Translations under genes and position numbers: made by a program
Shown: positions 46,625 to 56,130 of the stretch, piece by piece
How the letters are laid out: each line of letters begins with the position of its first letter
Numbering within the stretch: position 1 is the first letter of the stretch
The notes under the pieces: generated by a model
Database searches by the model: none
Told to the model about the DNA's origin: nothing
The model's input: only the letters and a program-made list of their open reading frames with translations
NCBI RefSeq assembly: GCF_009002475.1
Contig: NZ_AP019860.1
Coordinates: 9,315,001 to 9,379,000, forward strand
Direction: 5' to 3'
Source of the DNA: Candidatus Uabimicrobium amorphum
Lineage (GTDB): Bacteria > Planctomycetota > Uabimicrobiia > Uabimicrobiales > Uabimicrobiaceae
Length of the DNA stretch: 64,000 bases

Positions 46625-47341
46625 TTAATTTGATGAATCTTCGTTTTGCTTATTTACAAACGCGGGCCATTCAAAATCTATTTTGGCGAAAACATCTAAA
46701 AATGCTTCTGTATTTGCTAATTGATCTACATACCCAACAATTCCGGTATTTATATTTTTGTCTGCTTTACGGTCAGTGATCAGAACGATGGGTACTTTTG
46801 TTGTATTCGTTTTTTGTAAAGAATTGAAAATTTTGCGACCATTTATCTTTTCTGAAGTCAGGCTAATGATAATTAAACTCACATCACAAGAGCGTTGCAA
46901 AAATTCAATGATCTCTTTTTCGTTGTATATATGAACTATGTGATATCTTGTGGGTAAGTGAAACATGGCTTCCTGGATCGAAATTTGCACATCTAGGTTA
47001 TCCTCTGCAACAATTACTTTAAATTTATTTGCCGTGTTACTCGCTGTCATTTTTTCTTCGAGGGCTGTGATTTTATATTGCAAACTTCTGACAATGTTAT
47101 AAACATTGTTATTTGTTAATGGGGTTCCATCGCTACGATTGATATCATACTCTGGAAAAAGTTCTTGGGTGATATTTAAGATTTTAGCGGCTTCTATTAA
47201 GGTATCACCCGCGATTACTTGTTGATTTTTTTCCCAACGAGATATACTCGAGGAATTTACGCCTAGTTTACGCGCTAGGGTAATTTGTGACATACCCATG
47301 CGTAATCTACCGCTTTTAAGTATTGCGCCTAAGTCTAGCAT
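46625..47341 (-). CDS. XRE-type HTH regulator with pseudo-receiver domain
   Basis: This encodes 238 residues with AGGAGT before the ATG. The N-terminus is an XRE/Cro HTH (LRMGMSQITLARKLGVNSSSISRWEK, about 12-38). A helical linker follows, then a response-regulator-like domain from about 106 (KVIVAEDNLDVQISIQEAM). The acidic pocket is partly kept (Glu-Asp), but the usual phospho-acceptor Asp is replaced by Ser in LIIISLTSEKINGRK. The domain therefore probably does not work as a standard phosphorylated receiver. It sits next to the peptide array, and fragments of a second copy lie on the far side. Confidence 0.85.
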   Translation of the reverse strand: MLDLGAILKSGRLRMGMSQITLARKLGVNSSSISRWEKNQQVIAGDTLIEAAKILNITQELFPEYDINRSDGTPLTNNNVYNIVRSLQYKITALEEKMTASNTANKFKVIVAEDNLDVQISIQEAMFHLPTRYHIVHIYNEKEIIEFLQRSCDVSLIIISLTSEKINGRKIFNSLQKTNTTKVPIVLITDRKADKNINTGIVGYVDQLANTEAFLDVFAKIDFEWPAFVNKQNEDSSN

Positions 47342-48115
47342 TGTATACTCCTAAAACGTCCCTTGTATTACGTATTTAATGTTTCAGAGTAGAGAAAGAG
47401 CTCTTAGCTATCATTCCGATACAAAAACTAGTAGATTTGCGGCATTAATTTTCTTATGCTTATATAAATTTCGTTATCTACTGTATTTGTAAATAAAGTG
47501 TTGTACACTTTATCCTTTTTATTATTTTCGGCTGTTTCAAATATTATTTGCATGATGTTCGTATAAAATTACAATATTTCTAAAATAAATATTCTGTTTT
47601 TTCACGAGGAAGTAGATTGTAATGTAGATTGTGAGATTGTATTGGTAAAGCTTTTAACCGTACGTGATTTTTGCATTTATGCTTAAACATACCGTAATTT
47701 TTTTGCACATTTCTCTAGGGTGTACTTAAATATTACTATAAACAAACATGCAAATACAATGCCGATTCAATTTTTTTTATGAAATTTACTTATTTTACTG
47801 ATTGTGACGGAAAACAAAGTATACCTTGTAAGGTGTGTCTTCCCATTATTGACACTCTTAATTGAGAGTGCTGAAGCAGCTAAAATCTTTGCTATAAAAG
47901 GAATAAAGCTGTGAATGTACAATGAATGAGTTTCAAATAATGACATATCTTAGTATTAGCGAAATAACGAAGAACTATTTGCATATTTTCGTCTAAAAAA
48001 AATTTTCGCAAAATGAAAGATTTTCATTTTTTAGCAAAGACGTATTTTCGTCAGCTAGAGACGGTTTGACGTTGTAAAATGTGCGAATGTGTCAACGAAA
48101 TGTAAAGGATGTATT
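47342..48115. other. 774-bp intergenic region without a recognised gene
   Basis: The region is AT-rich. Near 47520-47556 it matches the upstream part of the decayed regulator copy (44697-44733). A palindrome CACTCT-TAATTG-AGAGTG lies at 47853-47870; it has a CIRCE-like appearance, but the spacing is not that of CIRCE. A small hairpin aaaatgaaa/tttcatttt lies near 48010-48035. No credible open frame was seen. Confidence 0.5.
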
Positions 48116-50416
48116 ATGAGTGATCTATGGGGTTGTAACAGCAATGAGCAAATGCATGATATCGATAACGAAAAAGTAAAGGAAATGCTTATTGCGGGAG
48201 AACCAATCGCAAATGCCAAGGTCGAAAGTGTTGTTTTACGTAACTGTACAATCCAAAAAATTGCGCTGCACAATTGTGAGATCGGCGAGTTGGATTTGTC
48301 TGGAAGTACGTGCTTAGATACAGTGATTATCAAAAATTGCACTATCGGCAAAACAAAACTTTCCTTGCAAGATCGCAAAGAAATGATTCTGCAAACGAGA
48401 TTTAAACAACATGTTCGTATTGAGCATTGTAACTTTACGGATACTTTTGACTGTGTCCAAGGCCAATTTGAGGGCGAGTTTTCGTGTACGGCCCACTTTG
48501 CAGAAGATTTCTTGTTTAGGTTCAATCACTTTTACCAAGACATTGCTCTCAACGAAAGTGTATTTGCGAAAAACGTTAAAATAATTGCGTGTAACTTTGA
48601 TGGTAACGTATGGATGCGCAAATTAGATGTTAAAAGCAATTTGTCTCTTAGCCGTGTTATTTTCAGTAAAAAGATGAACTTTGGCCAATCGACTTTTGAA
48701 AACTTAGTGCACGTAAATGCATGTACTTTTCATGACCGTGCAGGATGGAATAAAGTGTATGCTAAACAAAAAGTCGAGTTTTTGAAGTGTGCATTTCATG
48801 GTGAATTTGCTTCGCAAGGAAGTCATTATTTTACTATTTTTAATATGAATAAATGTAATATCAACGGTGTTGTTTCTTTGGCGAATACGACATTTGATAA
48901 GAAATTTAACTTAAGTAAGTCTTTTATTGGTAACCAGATCAATACAAAGGATACATTGTTTAACGGTGGATTTTTTCTCGACAACGTGAGTTGTGAAGGA
49001 ACCTTAAATTTTAACAATACCATTTACCACCAAGATGTATTTTTTCGCAATAGTTACTTTGGCGGTGATGATCAGCAACTCAACTTTGCAGGAACCACTT
49101 TTCACAAATCCATAAACTTCGAAGGTTCGCAACTAAAGTCGGCGTTGATCAACTTTCATGGAGCGTGTTTCCATAAAGTTGGTTTTGAACAAACGACATG
49201 GGGGACGCAGAGCAGTAGTGTCGATTTTTCCAAGTGCACATTTAAACATAATCTAAGTTTAAAAAACGCGGCGTTTGTGGGCGAAGTAACTTTTAACGGT
49301 AGTGAGTTTGTCAATCGCGCTTGTTTTGACAAGGCTATTTTTCACCAAACGGCGTTTTTCCGTTTTTGCAAATTTAACGCAGTGTGTTCTTTTGAAGAAG
49401 CACAGTTTGTGAAACAATCTTATTTTGTGGGTTGTAAGTTCGCAGATGTTAATTTTATGAATAGCGAGTTTGAAGGCGCGGCGCGTTTTGCCACGGAAAC
49501 ATCGATTTCTAACTGCCCCGAAGATCAAAATGCGACAGTGTTTGACGGCGACGCTAACTTTGCCAATGCACGTTTTAATAAAAAAGCACTGTTTCAACAG
49601 GTTCGATTTGCGAAGCAGGCAAAGTTTAATAACGTTTATTTTGGAGAACAAATTAGTTTTCGCAATGCACAGTTTGCCGAAGATGCCGTTTTTTCGGGAG
49701 CGTTTTGTAGTTTGGAGTTGGATTTGCGCAAAATAAATGTGGCGCAAGAACTGACTCTAAAGGGAGCGAATATCAATCGTCGCCTAAACCTTGCTGAGGC
49801 TTCTTTTGATCAAATCTCTTTCTACAATATGGTCACCGATGTGATCGCGATTGTTCCACAGCAGATCGATGGAAAACTACGTGGAGATAAGCATGACAAT
49901 AATTCTATGGACGTAGAGAGAACCTCACAGGAGTACTTGGCGCTAAAGAAAAGTTTCTCCATCCAAGGTATGCATGATGAAGAAGATTGGGCGTACTGGA
50001 AATTCCGTCGTAATAAAAGACATCACAGTTCGATAAAAGCAAAGCAGAATAAGAATATTTTTGTTTTGGCAAAAAACACTTTTGAAAAAATTCTTATTGA
50101 CTATGGAAGTAACTATGGTACGCACCCTTTCCGCATTACCTTTCTCGCCGGATTTTTGATTGCGGCATTTGGAACATTTTACTGGATGTTTCCCGATCAA
50201 CTTATTCTCGAAGGGGATGAGATTACGAAGGGGCAGCATCCTACGTTAAGTCAATGTATTTATTTTTCGGTAATGGCCTTTACAACGATGGGTTTTGGAG
50301 ACATACATCCTGATTTTTATGGTTGGCTAAAAGCTGTTGTCGCTTTTGAGGCGTTGGTGGGAATCATTACCATGACGTTGTTTGTTGGTACGTATGCAAG
50401 AAAAATAGTTCGTTAG
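48116..50416 (+). CDS. pentapeptide-type beta-helix protein fused to a two-TM potassium channel
   Basis: This encodes 766 residues from ATG 48116 with AAAGGA upstream. About residues 40-590 consist of repeated strands built on A/C-x-F-x-x patterns (KNVKIIACNFDGNVW, CSFEEAQFVKQSYFVGCKF), typical of a pentapeptide-like right-handed beta-helix. The C-terminus is an ion-channel module: a first helix (ITFLAGFLIAAFGTFYWMF), a pore helix and filter TTMGFGDI near 723, and a second helix ending GTYARKIVR. TxGFGD is a K+-selective filter signature. The large solenoid is probably a cytoplasmic sensor or assembly platform, which is inference. Confidence 0.9.
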   Translation: MSDLWGCNSNEQMHDIDNEKVKEMLIAGEPIANAKVESVVLRNCTIQKIALHNCEIGELDLSGSTCLDTVIIKNCTIGKTKLSLQDRKEMILQTRFKQHVRIEHCNFTDTFDCVQGQFEGEFSCTAHFAEDFLFRFNHFYQDIALNESVFAKNVKIIACNFDGNVWMRKLDVKSNLSLSRVIFSKKMNFGQSTFENLVHVNACTFHDRAGWNKVYAKQKVEFLKCAFHGEFASQGSHYFTIFNMNKCNINGVVSLANTTFDKKFNLSKSFIGNQINTKDTLFNGGFFLDNVSCEGTLNFNNTIYHQDVFFRNSYFGGDDQQLNFAGTTFHKSINFEGSQLKSALINFHGACFHKVGFEQTTWGTQSSSVDFSKCTFKHNLSLKNAAFVGEVTFNGSEFVNRACFDKAIFHQTAFFRFCKFNAVCSFEEAQFVKQSYFVGCKFADVNFMNSEFEGAARFATETSISNCPEDQNATVFDGDANFANARFNKKALFQQVRFAKQAKFNNVYFGEQISFRNAQFAEDAVFSGAFCSLELDLRKINVAQELTLKGANINRRLNLAEASFDQISFYNMVTDVIAIVPQQIDGKLRGDKHDNNSMDVERTSQEYLALKKSFSIQGMHDEEDWAYWKFRRNKRHHSSIKAKQNKNIFVLAKNTFEKILIDYGSNYGTHPFRITFLAGFLIAAFGTFYWMFPDQLILEGDEITKGQHPTLSQCIYFSVMAFTTMGFGDIHPDFYGWLKAVVAFEALVGIITMTLFVGTYARKIVR

Positions 50417-50425
50417 GTTGGAAGA

Positions 50426-51676
50426 ATGCAAAAATTAGCTATTATAGGCTCTGGAATATCTGGTATTGCTAGTGCTTATTATTTAAGAAACGATTATGAT
50501 ATTACGATTTTTGAAAAAGAAAATTATTTGGGAGGACACACAAATACCATTGCGGTCAAAGAAAATGGTAAAGAGTACAACATTGATACGGGATTTATCG
50601 TTTACAATGAGGTTACATATCCTAATTTGACAAAACTTTTTGAAGAACTAGAGGTCGAGACGCAAGCGAGTAACATGTCTTTTAGTTTGTATAACTTAAA
50701 AACGAAACTACAGTTTTGTGGTGCGGGTTTACCGGGTATTTTTGCACAGCGTAGCAATGCGCTGCGCTTTGAATACTGGCGTTTCATTGTACAAATTATG
50801 CGTTTTTTTAAAACTTCGGTAGAAGATCTAAAGCGAAGTAGTATGGACCTACCTCTTGGAGTATATTTGAAAAAAAGACGCTACACAAAATACTTTGTGG
50901 AAAATTACATCGTGCCAATGAGTTCGGCTATTTGGTCGACACCTATGGAAAAAATGATGGCGTTTCCTGCGCGCACTTTAATTGAGTTTTTTCGCAACCA
51001 CGGTCTTTTAGGTGTAGACACTCATCATCCGTGGCGGACCGTGAAAGGCGGTTCTTGGAGTTATATTAAAAATATACGCGCGAAAATGCCGCAGATGAAA
51101 GTGCACAATAACAGTCCTGTGCAATCTGTGTGTCGTGATCGCAATGGTGTGGTGGTTTGCACAAAACATGAAAAATACAAATTTGATAAGGTGCTGTTGG
51201 CCACACATGCCGACCAAGCTTTGCGTATGCTGAAAGATGCCTCGGCGAAAGAACAAAATATTTTAGGATGTTTTAAATATCAAAAAAATAAAGCGGTTTT
51301 ACATTTTGATGAGAGTACCATGCCGCCGTTGCGTAGTATTTGGAGTGCCTGGAACTACAAAATTCTTCCCAATTCTCCGGAACACACTACGACCACAACA
51401 TACTACATGAATCGTTTACAAAATTTAAAAACAACGCGTAATTACTTTGTATCTATCAACGAATTCATGCCGATAGATCCACAAAAAATTGTATACGAAA
51501 CAGATTATGAGCATCCTCTGTTCTGCATGGATGCCATCAACGCGCAAAAACACTTAGGAGAACTACAGCAAAATGGGCAAGTGTATTTTGCCGGTAGCTA
51601 TTTTGGCTATGGTTTTCATGAGGATGGTTTACGTGCGGCATTAAGTGCCAGTAAACTTTTGAAGAGAAAAGACTAA
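50426..51676 (+). CDS. FAD-dependent amine-oxidase-like oxidoreductase
   Basis: This encodes 416 residues beginning MQKLAIIGSGISGIASAYYL, the Rossmann GxGxxG of FAD binding. ENYLGGHTNTI and IDTGFIVYNEVTYPNL are typical of the flavin-containing amine oxidoreductases found beside DUF1365 proteins. The C-terminus VYFAGSYFGYGFHEDGLRAALSA completes the FAD site. The stop overlaps the next start (TAATG). In other bacteria this pair often sits beside a cyclopropane-fatty-acid synthase; here none is present. Confidence 0.9.
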   Translation: MQKLAIIGSGISGIASAYYLRNDYDITIFEKENYLGGHTNTIAVKENGKEYNIDTGFIVYNEVTYPNLTKLFEELEVETQASNMSFSLYNLKTKLQFCGAGLPGIFAQRSNALRFEYWRFIVQIMRFFKTSVEDLKRSSMDLPLGVYLKKRRYTKYFVENYIVPMSSAIWSTPMEKMMAFPARTLIEFFRNHGLLGVDTHHPWRTVKGGSWSYIKNIRAKMPQMKVHNNSPVQSVCRDRNGVVVCTKHEKYKFDKVLLATHADQALRMLKDASAKEQNILGCFKYQKNKAVLHFDESTMPPLRSIWSAWNYKILPNSPEHTTTTTYYMNRLQNLKTTRNYFVSINEFMPIDPQKIVYETDYEHPLFCMDAINAQKHLGELQQNGQVYFAGSYFGYGFHEDGLRAALSASKLLKRKD

Positions 51677-52470
51677 TGCAAAGCTCGTGTATATATGAAG
51701 GACAAGTTGTCCATAATCGCGTTTCTCCTTTAAAGAATAAGTTCACTTATAATGTGTATATGATGTATGTAGATTTAGACGAAATCACTTCTTTGGCAAA
51801 AGAAATGTGGTGTATAGGGCTAAATAAGTTGCGTCTATTCTCTTTTTATGAAAAAGACTATTTGTGGTGTGAAAAAAATGGGTTGCCTTTGAAGGAACGA
51901 TTCCAAAAATTTTTGCAACACAACGGCATTACAAAAGCACATCGTGTATATTTATTGACGAATATGCGTATTGTTGGTTATGTGTTCAATCCTGTTAGTT
52001 TTTATTTTTGTTTTGATGAAAACGAAAATTTGTATCATATCGTTGCCGAAGTAACCAACACTTTCTCCGAACAAAAATATTATCATATTCCTACGCAAAA
52101 AAAAGAGGGAAATGTTTACCGATATCGCGACGTAAAGGACTTTTACATCTCGCCCTTTGTCGACAGTGAGACAAATTTGAAATTTTTTTTCCAGACACCC
52201 GATGAAGATCTCAAGGCGTGTATTCATACACTAAGTGACGATAAACCTATTGTAAAAACGGCTTTGTCTTTAAAAAAAATTGCAATGAATAATCGCTCTT
52301 TGGTGAGGATGTTTTTTAAATACCCTCATATGACGTGGAAGGTAGTTTTTTTTATTCATTACCAAGCCTTTCGCTTGTGGTGGAAAAAAGTTCCTTTTTT
52401 TACAAAAAAGGCCATTGATAATAAAATGACAAATGAACAAAAAGCGCAGATTGTTAAAAAGCAAAGTTAG
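51676..52470 (+). CDS. DUF1365 family protein
   Basis: This encodes 264 residues. The start SSCIYEGQVVHNRVSPLKNKF and the block GYVFNPVSFYFCFDENENL with VAEVTNTFSEQKYYHI are diagnostic of DUF1365. The biochemical role is not established; genomic association in other species suggests lipid modification together with the FAD enzyme encoded just upstream. It is coupled to that gene by a one-base overlap. Confidence 0.88.
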   Translation: MQSSCIYEGQVVHNRVSPLKNKFTYNVYMMYVDLDEITSLAKEMWCIGLNKLRLFSFYEKDYLWCEKNGLPLKERFQKFLQHNGITKAHRVYLLTNMRIVGYVFNPVSFYFCFDENENLYHIVAEVTNTFSEQKYYHIPTQKKEGNVYRYRDVKDFYISPFVDSETNLKFFFQTPDEDLKACIHTLSDDKPIVKTALSLKKIAMNNRSLVRMFFKYPHMTWKVVFFIHYQAFRLWWKKVPFFTKKAIDNKMTNEQKAQIVKKQS

Positions 52471-52478
52471 GATGGCAG

Positions 52479-52700
52479 ATGGAAGAAATTTCTATTGAAG
52501 AAGTTGCAATGTTATACGAGGCGATTGCCGATGAGTTAGAGATGGCAGCACGTCACTGTCACGCTGCCGCAAAACGTTTTCGCGAACAGCAAGTTCCGCG
52601 AGGCTGCTCGCATGGTTTTGCTGTGCACGGTCATTTACAATGTGCACAGAAAATTTTAAATAAAGTAGCGGAAATTCATGCTTCTAAATCTCATGTTTAG
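52479..52700 (+). CDS. small helical protein, unknown
   Basis: This encodes 73 residues; AGGATGG precedes the ATG, 8 bp after the DUF1365 gene. It is predicted to be mainly helical (EEVAMLYEAIADELEMAARHCHAAAKRF), with several His and Cys residues (HCH, CSHGFAVHGH) that could bind metal. No family was recognised. Its position suggests membership of the FAD/DUF1365 operon. Confidence 0.6.
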   Translation: MEEISIEEVAMLYEAIADELEMAARHCHAAAKRFREQQVPRGCSHGFAVHGHLQCAQKILNKVAEIHASKSHV

Positions 52701-52710
52701 GAAATAGATT

Positions 52711-55700
52711 GTGAAATTTGTATTGATATTTTTGTTATTCACTGTCGTTTACAGTGATGATTTTGCATTTGTATGTACAAAAACAGTTGTTGCGGAAAAT
52801 GAAACGCGTATGATCGCTATTCGCAGTAAAAAGAAAGCCGTGCAGAATCAACCTCTTGTTGTAAGTAGCACTAACCCTGAATGTGTAATGGTTATTGAAC
52901 AACCTACTTTTCTTAAGGAATATGACTTAGCGTACGTACGTATAAGAGGTCAAAAAGTTGGTACGACAAAACTTACTTTGGCAAATAATCATCAGCTTGA
53001 GATCACTTGCACAGCAAAAAATAGCAATGTTCAACTCAATATTATCACTCCGATTACGGGGAGTAGCGTGTGTGGGAAGTTTACGGTCGCGGTTGATGTC
53101 AGTGCGTATGATGAATCACAAAAGGCAAGCGTATCGTTACATACAAATTCACATGTATTTACCGCAAACAAGATTTTGCGTTTAGATGCATACCACAGTC
53201 GTTACTTATTTAATGTAGACAGTTCGTTGCTACCCGAAACATGTGATTTATTTGCGCGATGCAATGATGTGGTGAGTGAGCGCGTCGCCGTTTCTGTGGC
53301 GAAGCATGTGGTAAAGCGCGGAGAGTGTGAAGATGACTATGTAACTAGTGCACAACAGCGTTTTGGTCGCGGTGGTAAGTTTAAAGTGGCATCACACCCC
53401 GAAGCTGGTGGAGAGAAGTACATTTTCTGTGCAAGCGTATATCCCGCATGGAGTTTTGAGTACAATTGTCCTTCTCCAGGCCGTTATCAGCTTTTGTTGC
53501 GCGCGAAAGGAGATTTGGCAGGAGGGGAATTTCCTGCGGTTAATATATACGCAAACGATCAACAAGCACTCCTCACAGGTGGGCAAATAGTGGATAGTAA
53601 CTGGCATCGTGTTGCCATTGGCAAACCGTTTGCTCTCGACAAAGGAAAAAACGTAATCACCGTGTTTTTTGCCAACGACTTTTTTGCAACACCTTGGGCG
53701 GATCGCAATTTGATGCTGGATCAATACGAATTAGTTTCTGTGGACAACACGGCGAATAGTTCGATGATGATGATGCAAAAACCAACAAATCGTCACCAAG
53801 TGAAAATAGCTTTAGACAGTGTTTTTGACGGGGAAGTTGTGACGGGGTGTACTTTCCTGCAAGGAAATTGTATTACTTCATCGCAAATTGCTCCAATAGT
53901 GAAACTTCACATCAATGACAAAGTTTTTTGTGAGCAGCAGGGATATGACATCTTTTTTCCGGTATTTCGCGAAAGTTTACGCCAAGGAGAGAATAGCGTG
54001 TATCTTAGCGCCCAGATCGAAGGAGGGGTGACATATACAGGTGAAAAGCAAACTTTAATAAATCCACAAAAATTGAGTTCGCCCACACCGAAGTTTTATC
54101 GATTTCCTTCTGCGAGCCCCTACTGGAGTGACGAAAAGAAAATGGTAAAAACACAAGGGAAGAATCACCCGGTGTTGTTTTTTGCCACGAACAAAACATA
54201 TACGCTAAAGCTTCCCGAAAACATCCGTGGAAATTTTCGCGTGTATGTCGAAGCCAAGGGGCAAGATTTTCGCGGACGAGCTAAGTTACAAGTCAGTGTT
54301 GACGATAAAAAGTTACCCGTGGTAGAAATACCTCGCTATTGGGGTATGCGCGAATTAGGTCATGTGCAAATTATTAAAGGTAATCTACAGCTTTCTTTTG
54401 TTAACGATGCTTTCGAAGAAGGAATTGGGGATCGCAATTTGTTTGTCAATGCCATTATGCTAGTAGAGATTATGCCACCAGATGAAACACCTCCTAATGT
54501 ACGTATCGTACACCCACAACAAGACGAAGTAGTCCACAGCAGCGATGTTGTTGTCGCGGAGATTTGTGACAATGACTTGGTTGGTGTTACAAACATCTAC
54601 GTGAACGGACAATCCAAAAACATGAGTTTGCAACGTTTGGGGCGTGCAGGCCACTATGTTTTTCCATTACCACTTACAAATTTAAAGCCCGGAAAACATC
54701 GCGTTTTTGTACGTGCGACGGACGTCGTTGGTAATGTGGCAGAAAGTAAGGAAGTCACCTTTATTGTTGCAGAAGAAAAGCCTGTAAGTGGTACAAAATA
54801 TAGTCGTGCTGTGGCACTGCTCAATCGCTTTGCTCATGGCCCCGAGTTTTCGCAGTTGGCAAAGTTGTTGGCTGTGGGCGAAAAAAATTGGTTGACGCAG
54901 CAATTAGATGTATGTGAAGACGTTAGAGATCGAATAGTTTACACACGTGTCATGAAGCAGTTTCCTATTGGTTCATTGTATGCCATTCAACAACGCGCGT
55001 TGTTGCAACTACTACTTACGTCAAATCCTGTACATGCACGTTTTGTGATGTGGGCTCAAAATCATTTTTCCACATGGATTCGCAAAACACAGGCGGCAGA
55101 AAAGTGGAAAGAGCATCAACGTTTTTACCAACATGGTGTGGGTCGCTTTTACGATTTATTGTTACTATCTGCAACAAGTCCAGCGATGTTATTTTATTTA
55201 GATCAGGATGGTAGTTTCGCCAATCGCATCAATGAGAACTATGCACGAGAGATTATGGAGCTTCATACCTTAGGAGTAAATGGTGGTTATACTCAGCAAG
55301 ATGTTACTGCCTTAGCTCGTCTCCTCACTGGTTGGACCTGTGCAGCAATTATACGCAGTAAGTTTGGTGGAATAAATCGCGAACAGCGTTTTGCGGCGAT
55401 TTTGAATAGTGGCAAAGAAGAGGTGATTCTCGGTGTGCGTTTTCCTGTGGCTTCTGGTTGTGATAAAGCACCAAGAGTGTTGCGCGCTTTGGAACTTCTC
55501 GCGGCACACCCTAGTACCGCGCGGTTTGTTTGCCAAAAATTTGCCAAGCATTACGTTTCTTCACCTGTTCCCGAAGAGTTGGTAGATGATCTTGTGGAGG
55601 TTTTCCATGAAAGTTATGGCGATTTTAATAAGATTCTATTAACGCTTAGTGAACATCCACTTTTTTGGAAGGATGCCTTAAGGTGTAAGAAATTCGCTAA

Positions 55701-56130
55701 TCCTCAAGACTATGCTATGCGGATGGCGCGTAGTGTTGAGCTAAAGTTTCCCGGGTTTCTGACGCGCTACTTGGCGAATAGCGGTATGTCCCTTTTTGAC
55801 TGTGCAACCCCAGATGGTTATTCCGAAGATCCACAATCTTACACGGATTCCAATATGATTTTACAACGCTGGCGGTTAAGTAGCGATCTCGTCAATCAAC
55901 TGTTTCAGTTAGTTCCTGGACCATGGCGTAGAGCATATGCCGTGAGTAATCGCGAATTTTTACAAGAGGCAATTGACATTATCGCTATGCGTATCACTGG
56001 TGATGTTTTGGGAGAGAAGTCGCGAAAACTCGCCGAGAAAATCATTGACAAACCGCATGAAAATCATCGCAAAAAATTACGCGAATTAATCATCTTTATT
56101 ACCAAATTACCAGAAATGAATTTTAAATGA
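52711..56130 (+). CDS. secreted DUF1800 protein with N-terminal carbohydrate-binding-like domains
   Basis: This encodes 1139 residues from GTG 52711 (AGGAAA upstream), with a signal peptide ending VVYS. Residues about 200-600 contain two beta-sandwich segments that share the ending FFAxxxWADRNLMLD / FEEGIGDRNLFVNAIM, resembling xylan-binding CBM modules. A bacterial Ig-like segment follows (TNIYVNGQS ... RVFVRATDVVGNVAES). The last 440 residues are DUF1800: ALLNRFAHGP, FVMWAQNHFSTWI, NENYAREIMELHTLGVNGGYTQ and LARLLTGW. In Planctomycetes DUF1800 often pairs with DUF1501, but here it is followed by a lipoprotein with an overlapping start. Confidence 0.88.
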   Translation: MKFVLIFLLFTVVYSDDFAFVCTKTVVAENETRMIAIRSKKKAVQNQPLVVSSTNPECVMVIEQPTFLKEYDLAYVRIRGQKVGTTKLTLANNHQLEITCTAKNSNVQLNIITPITGSSVCGKFTVAVDVSAYDESQKASVSLHTNSHVFTANKILRLDAYHSRYLFNVDSSLLPETCDLFARCNDVVSERVAVSVAKHVVKRGECEDDYVTSAQQRFGRGGKFKVASHPEAGGEKYIFCASVYPAWSFEYNCPSPGRYQLLLRAKGDLAGGEFPAVNIYANDQQALLTGGQIVDSNWHRVAIGKPFALDKGKNVITVFFANDFFATPWADRNLMLDQYELVSVDNTANSSMMMMQKPTNRHQVKIALDSVFDGEVVTGCTFLQGNCITSSQIAPIVKLHINDKVFCEQQGYDIFFPVFRESLRQGENSVYLSAQIEGGVTYTGEKQTLINPQKLSSPTPKFYRFPSASPYWSDEKKMVKTQGKNHPVLFFATNKTYTLKLPENIRGNFRVYVEAKGQDFRGRAKLQVSVDDKKLPVVEIPRYWGMRELGHVQIIKGNLQLSFVNDAFEEGIGDRNLFVNAIMLVEIMPPDETPPNVRIVHPQQDEVVHSSDVVVAEICDNDLVGVTNIYVNGQSKNMSLQRLGRAGHYVFPLPLTNLKPGKHRVFVRATDVVGNVAESKEVTFIVAEEKPVSGTKYSRAVALLNRFAHGPEFSQLAKLLAVGEKNWLTQQLDVCEDVRDRIVYTRVMKQFPIGSLYAIQQRALLQLLLTSNPVHARFVMWAQNHFSTWIRKTQAAEKWKEHQRFYQHGVGRFYDLLLLSATSPAMLFYLDQDGSFANRINENYAREIMELHTLGVNGGYTQQDVTALARLLTGWTCAAIIRSKFGGINREQRFAAILNSGKEEVILGVRFPVASGCDKAPRVLRALELLAAHPSTARFVCQKFAKHYVSSPVPEELVDDLVEVFHESYGDFNKILLTLSEHPLFWKDALRCKKFANPQDYAMRMARSVELKFPGFLTRYLANSGMSLFDCATPDGYSEDPQSYTDSNMILQRWRLSSDLVNQLFQLVPGPWRRAYAVSNREFLQEAIDIIAMRITGDVLGEKSRKLAEKIIDKPHENHRKKLRELIIFITKLPEMNFK

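Noticed and set aside
46585..46779. A 64-codon plus-strand frame
   Set aside because: Most of it is antisense to the intact XRE regulator gene and has no Shine-Dalgarno sequence.
47853..47870. CIRCE heat-shock operator
   Set aside because: CACTCT-TAATTG-AGAGTG resembles it, but the spacer and outer bases do not fit TTAGCACTC-N9-GAGTGCTAA, and no chaperone gene follows.
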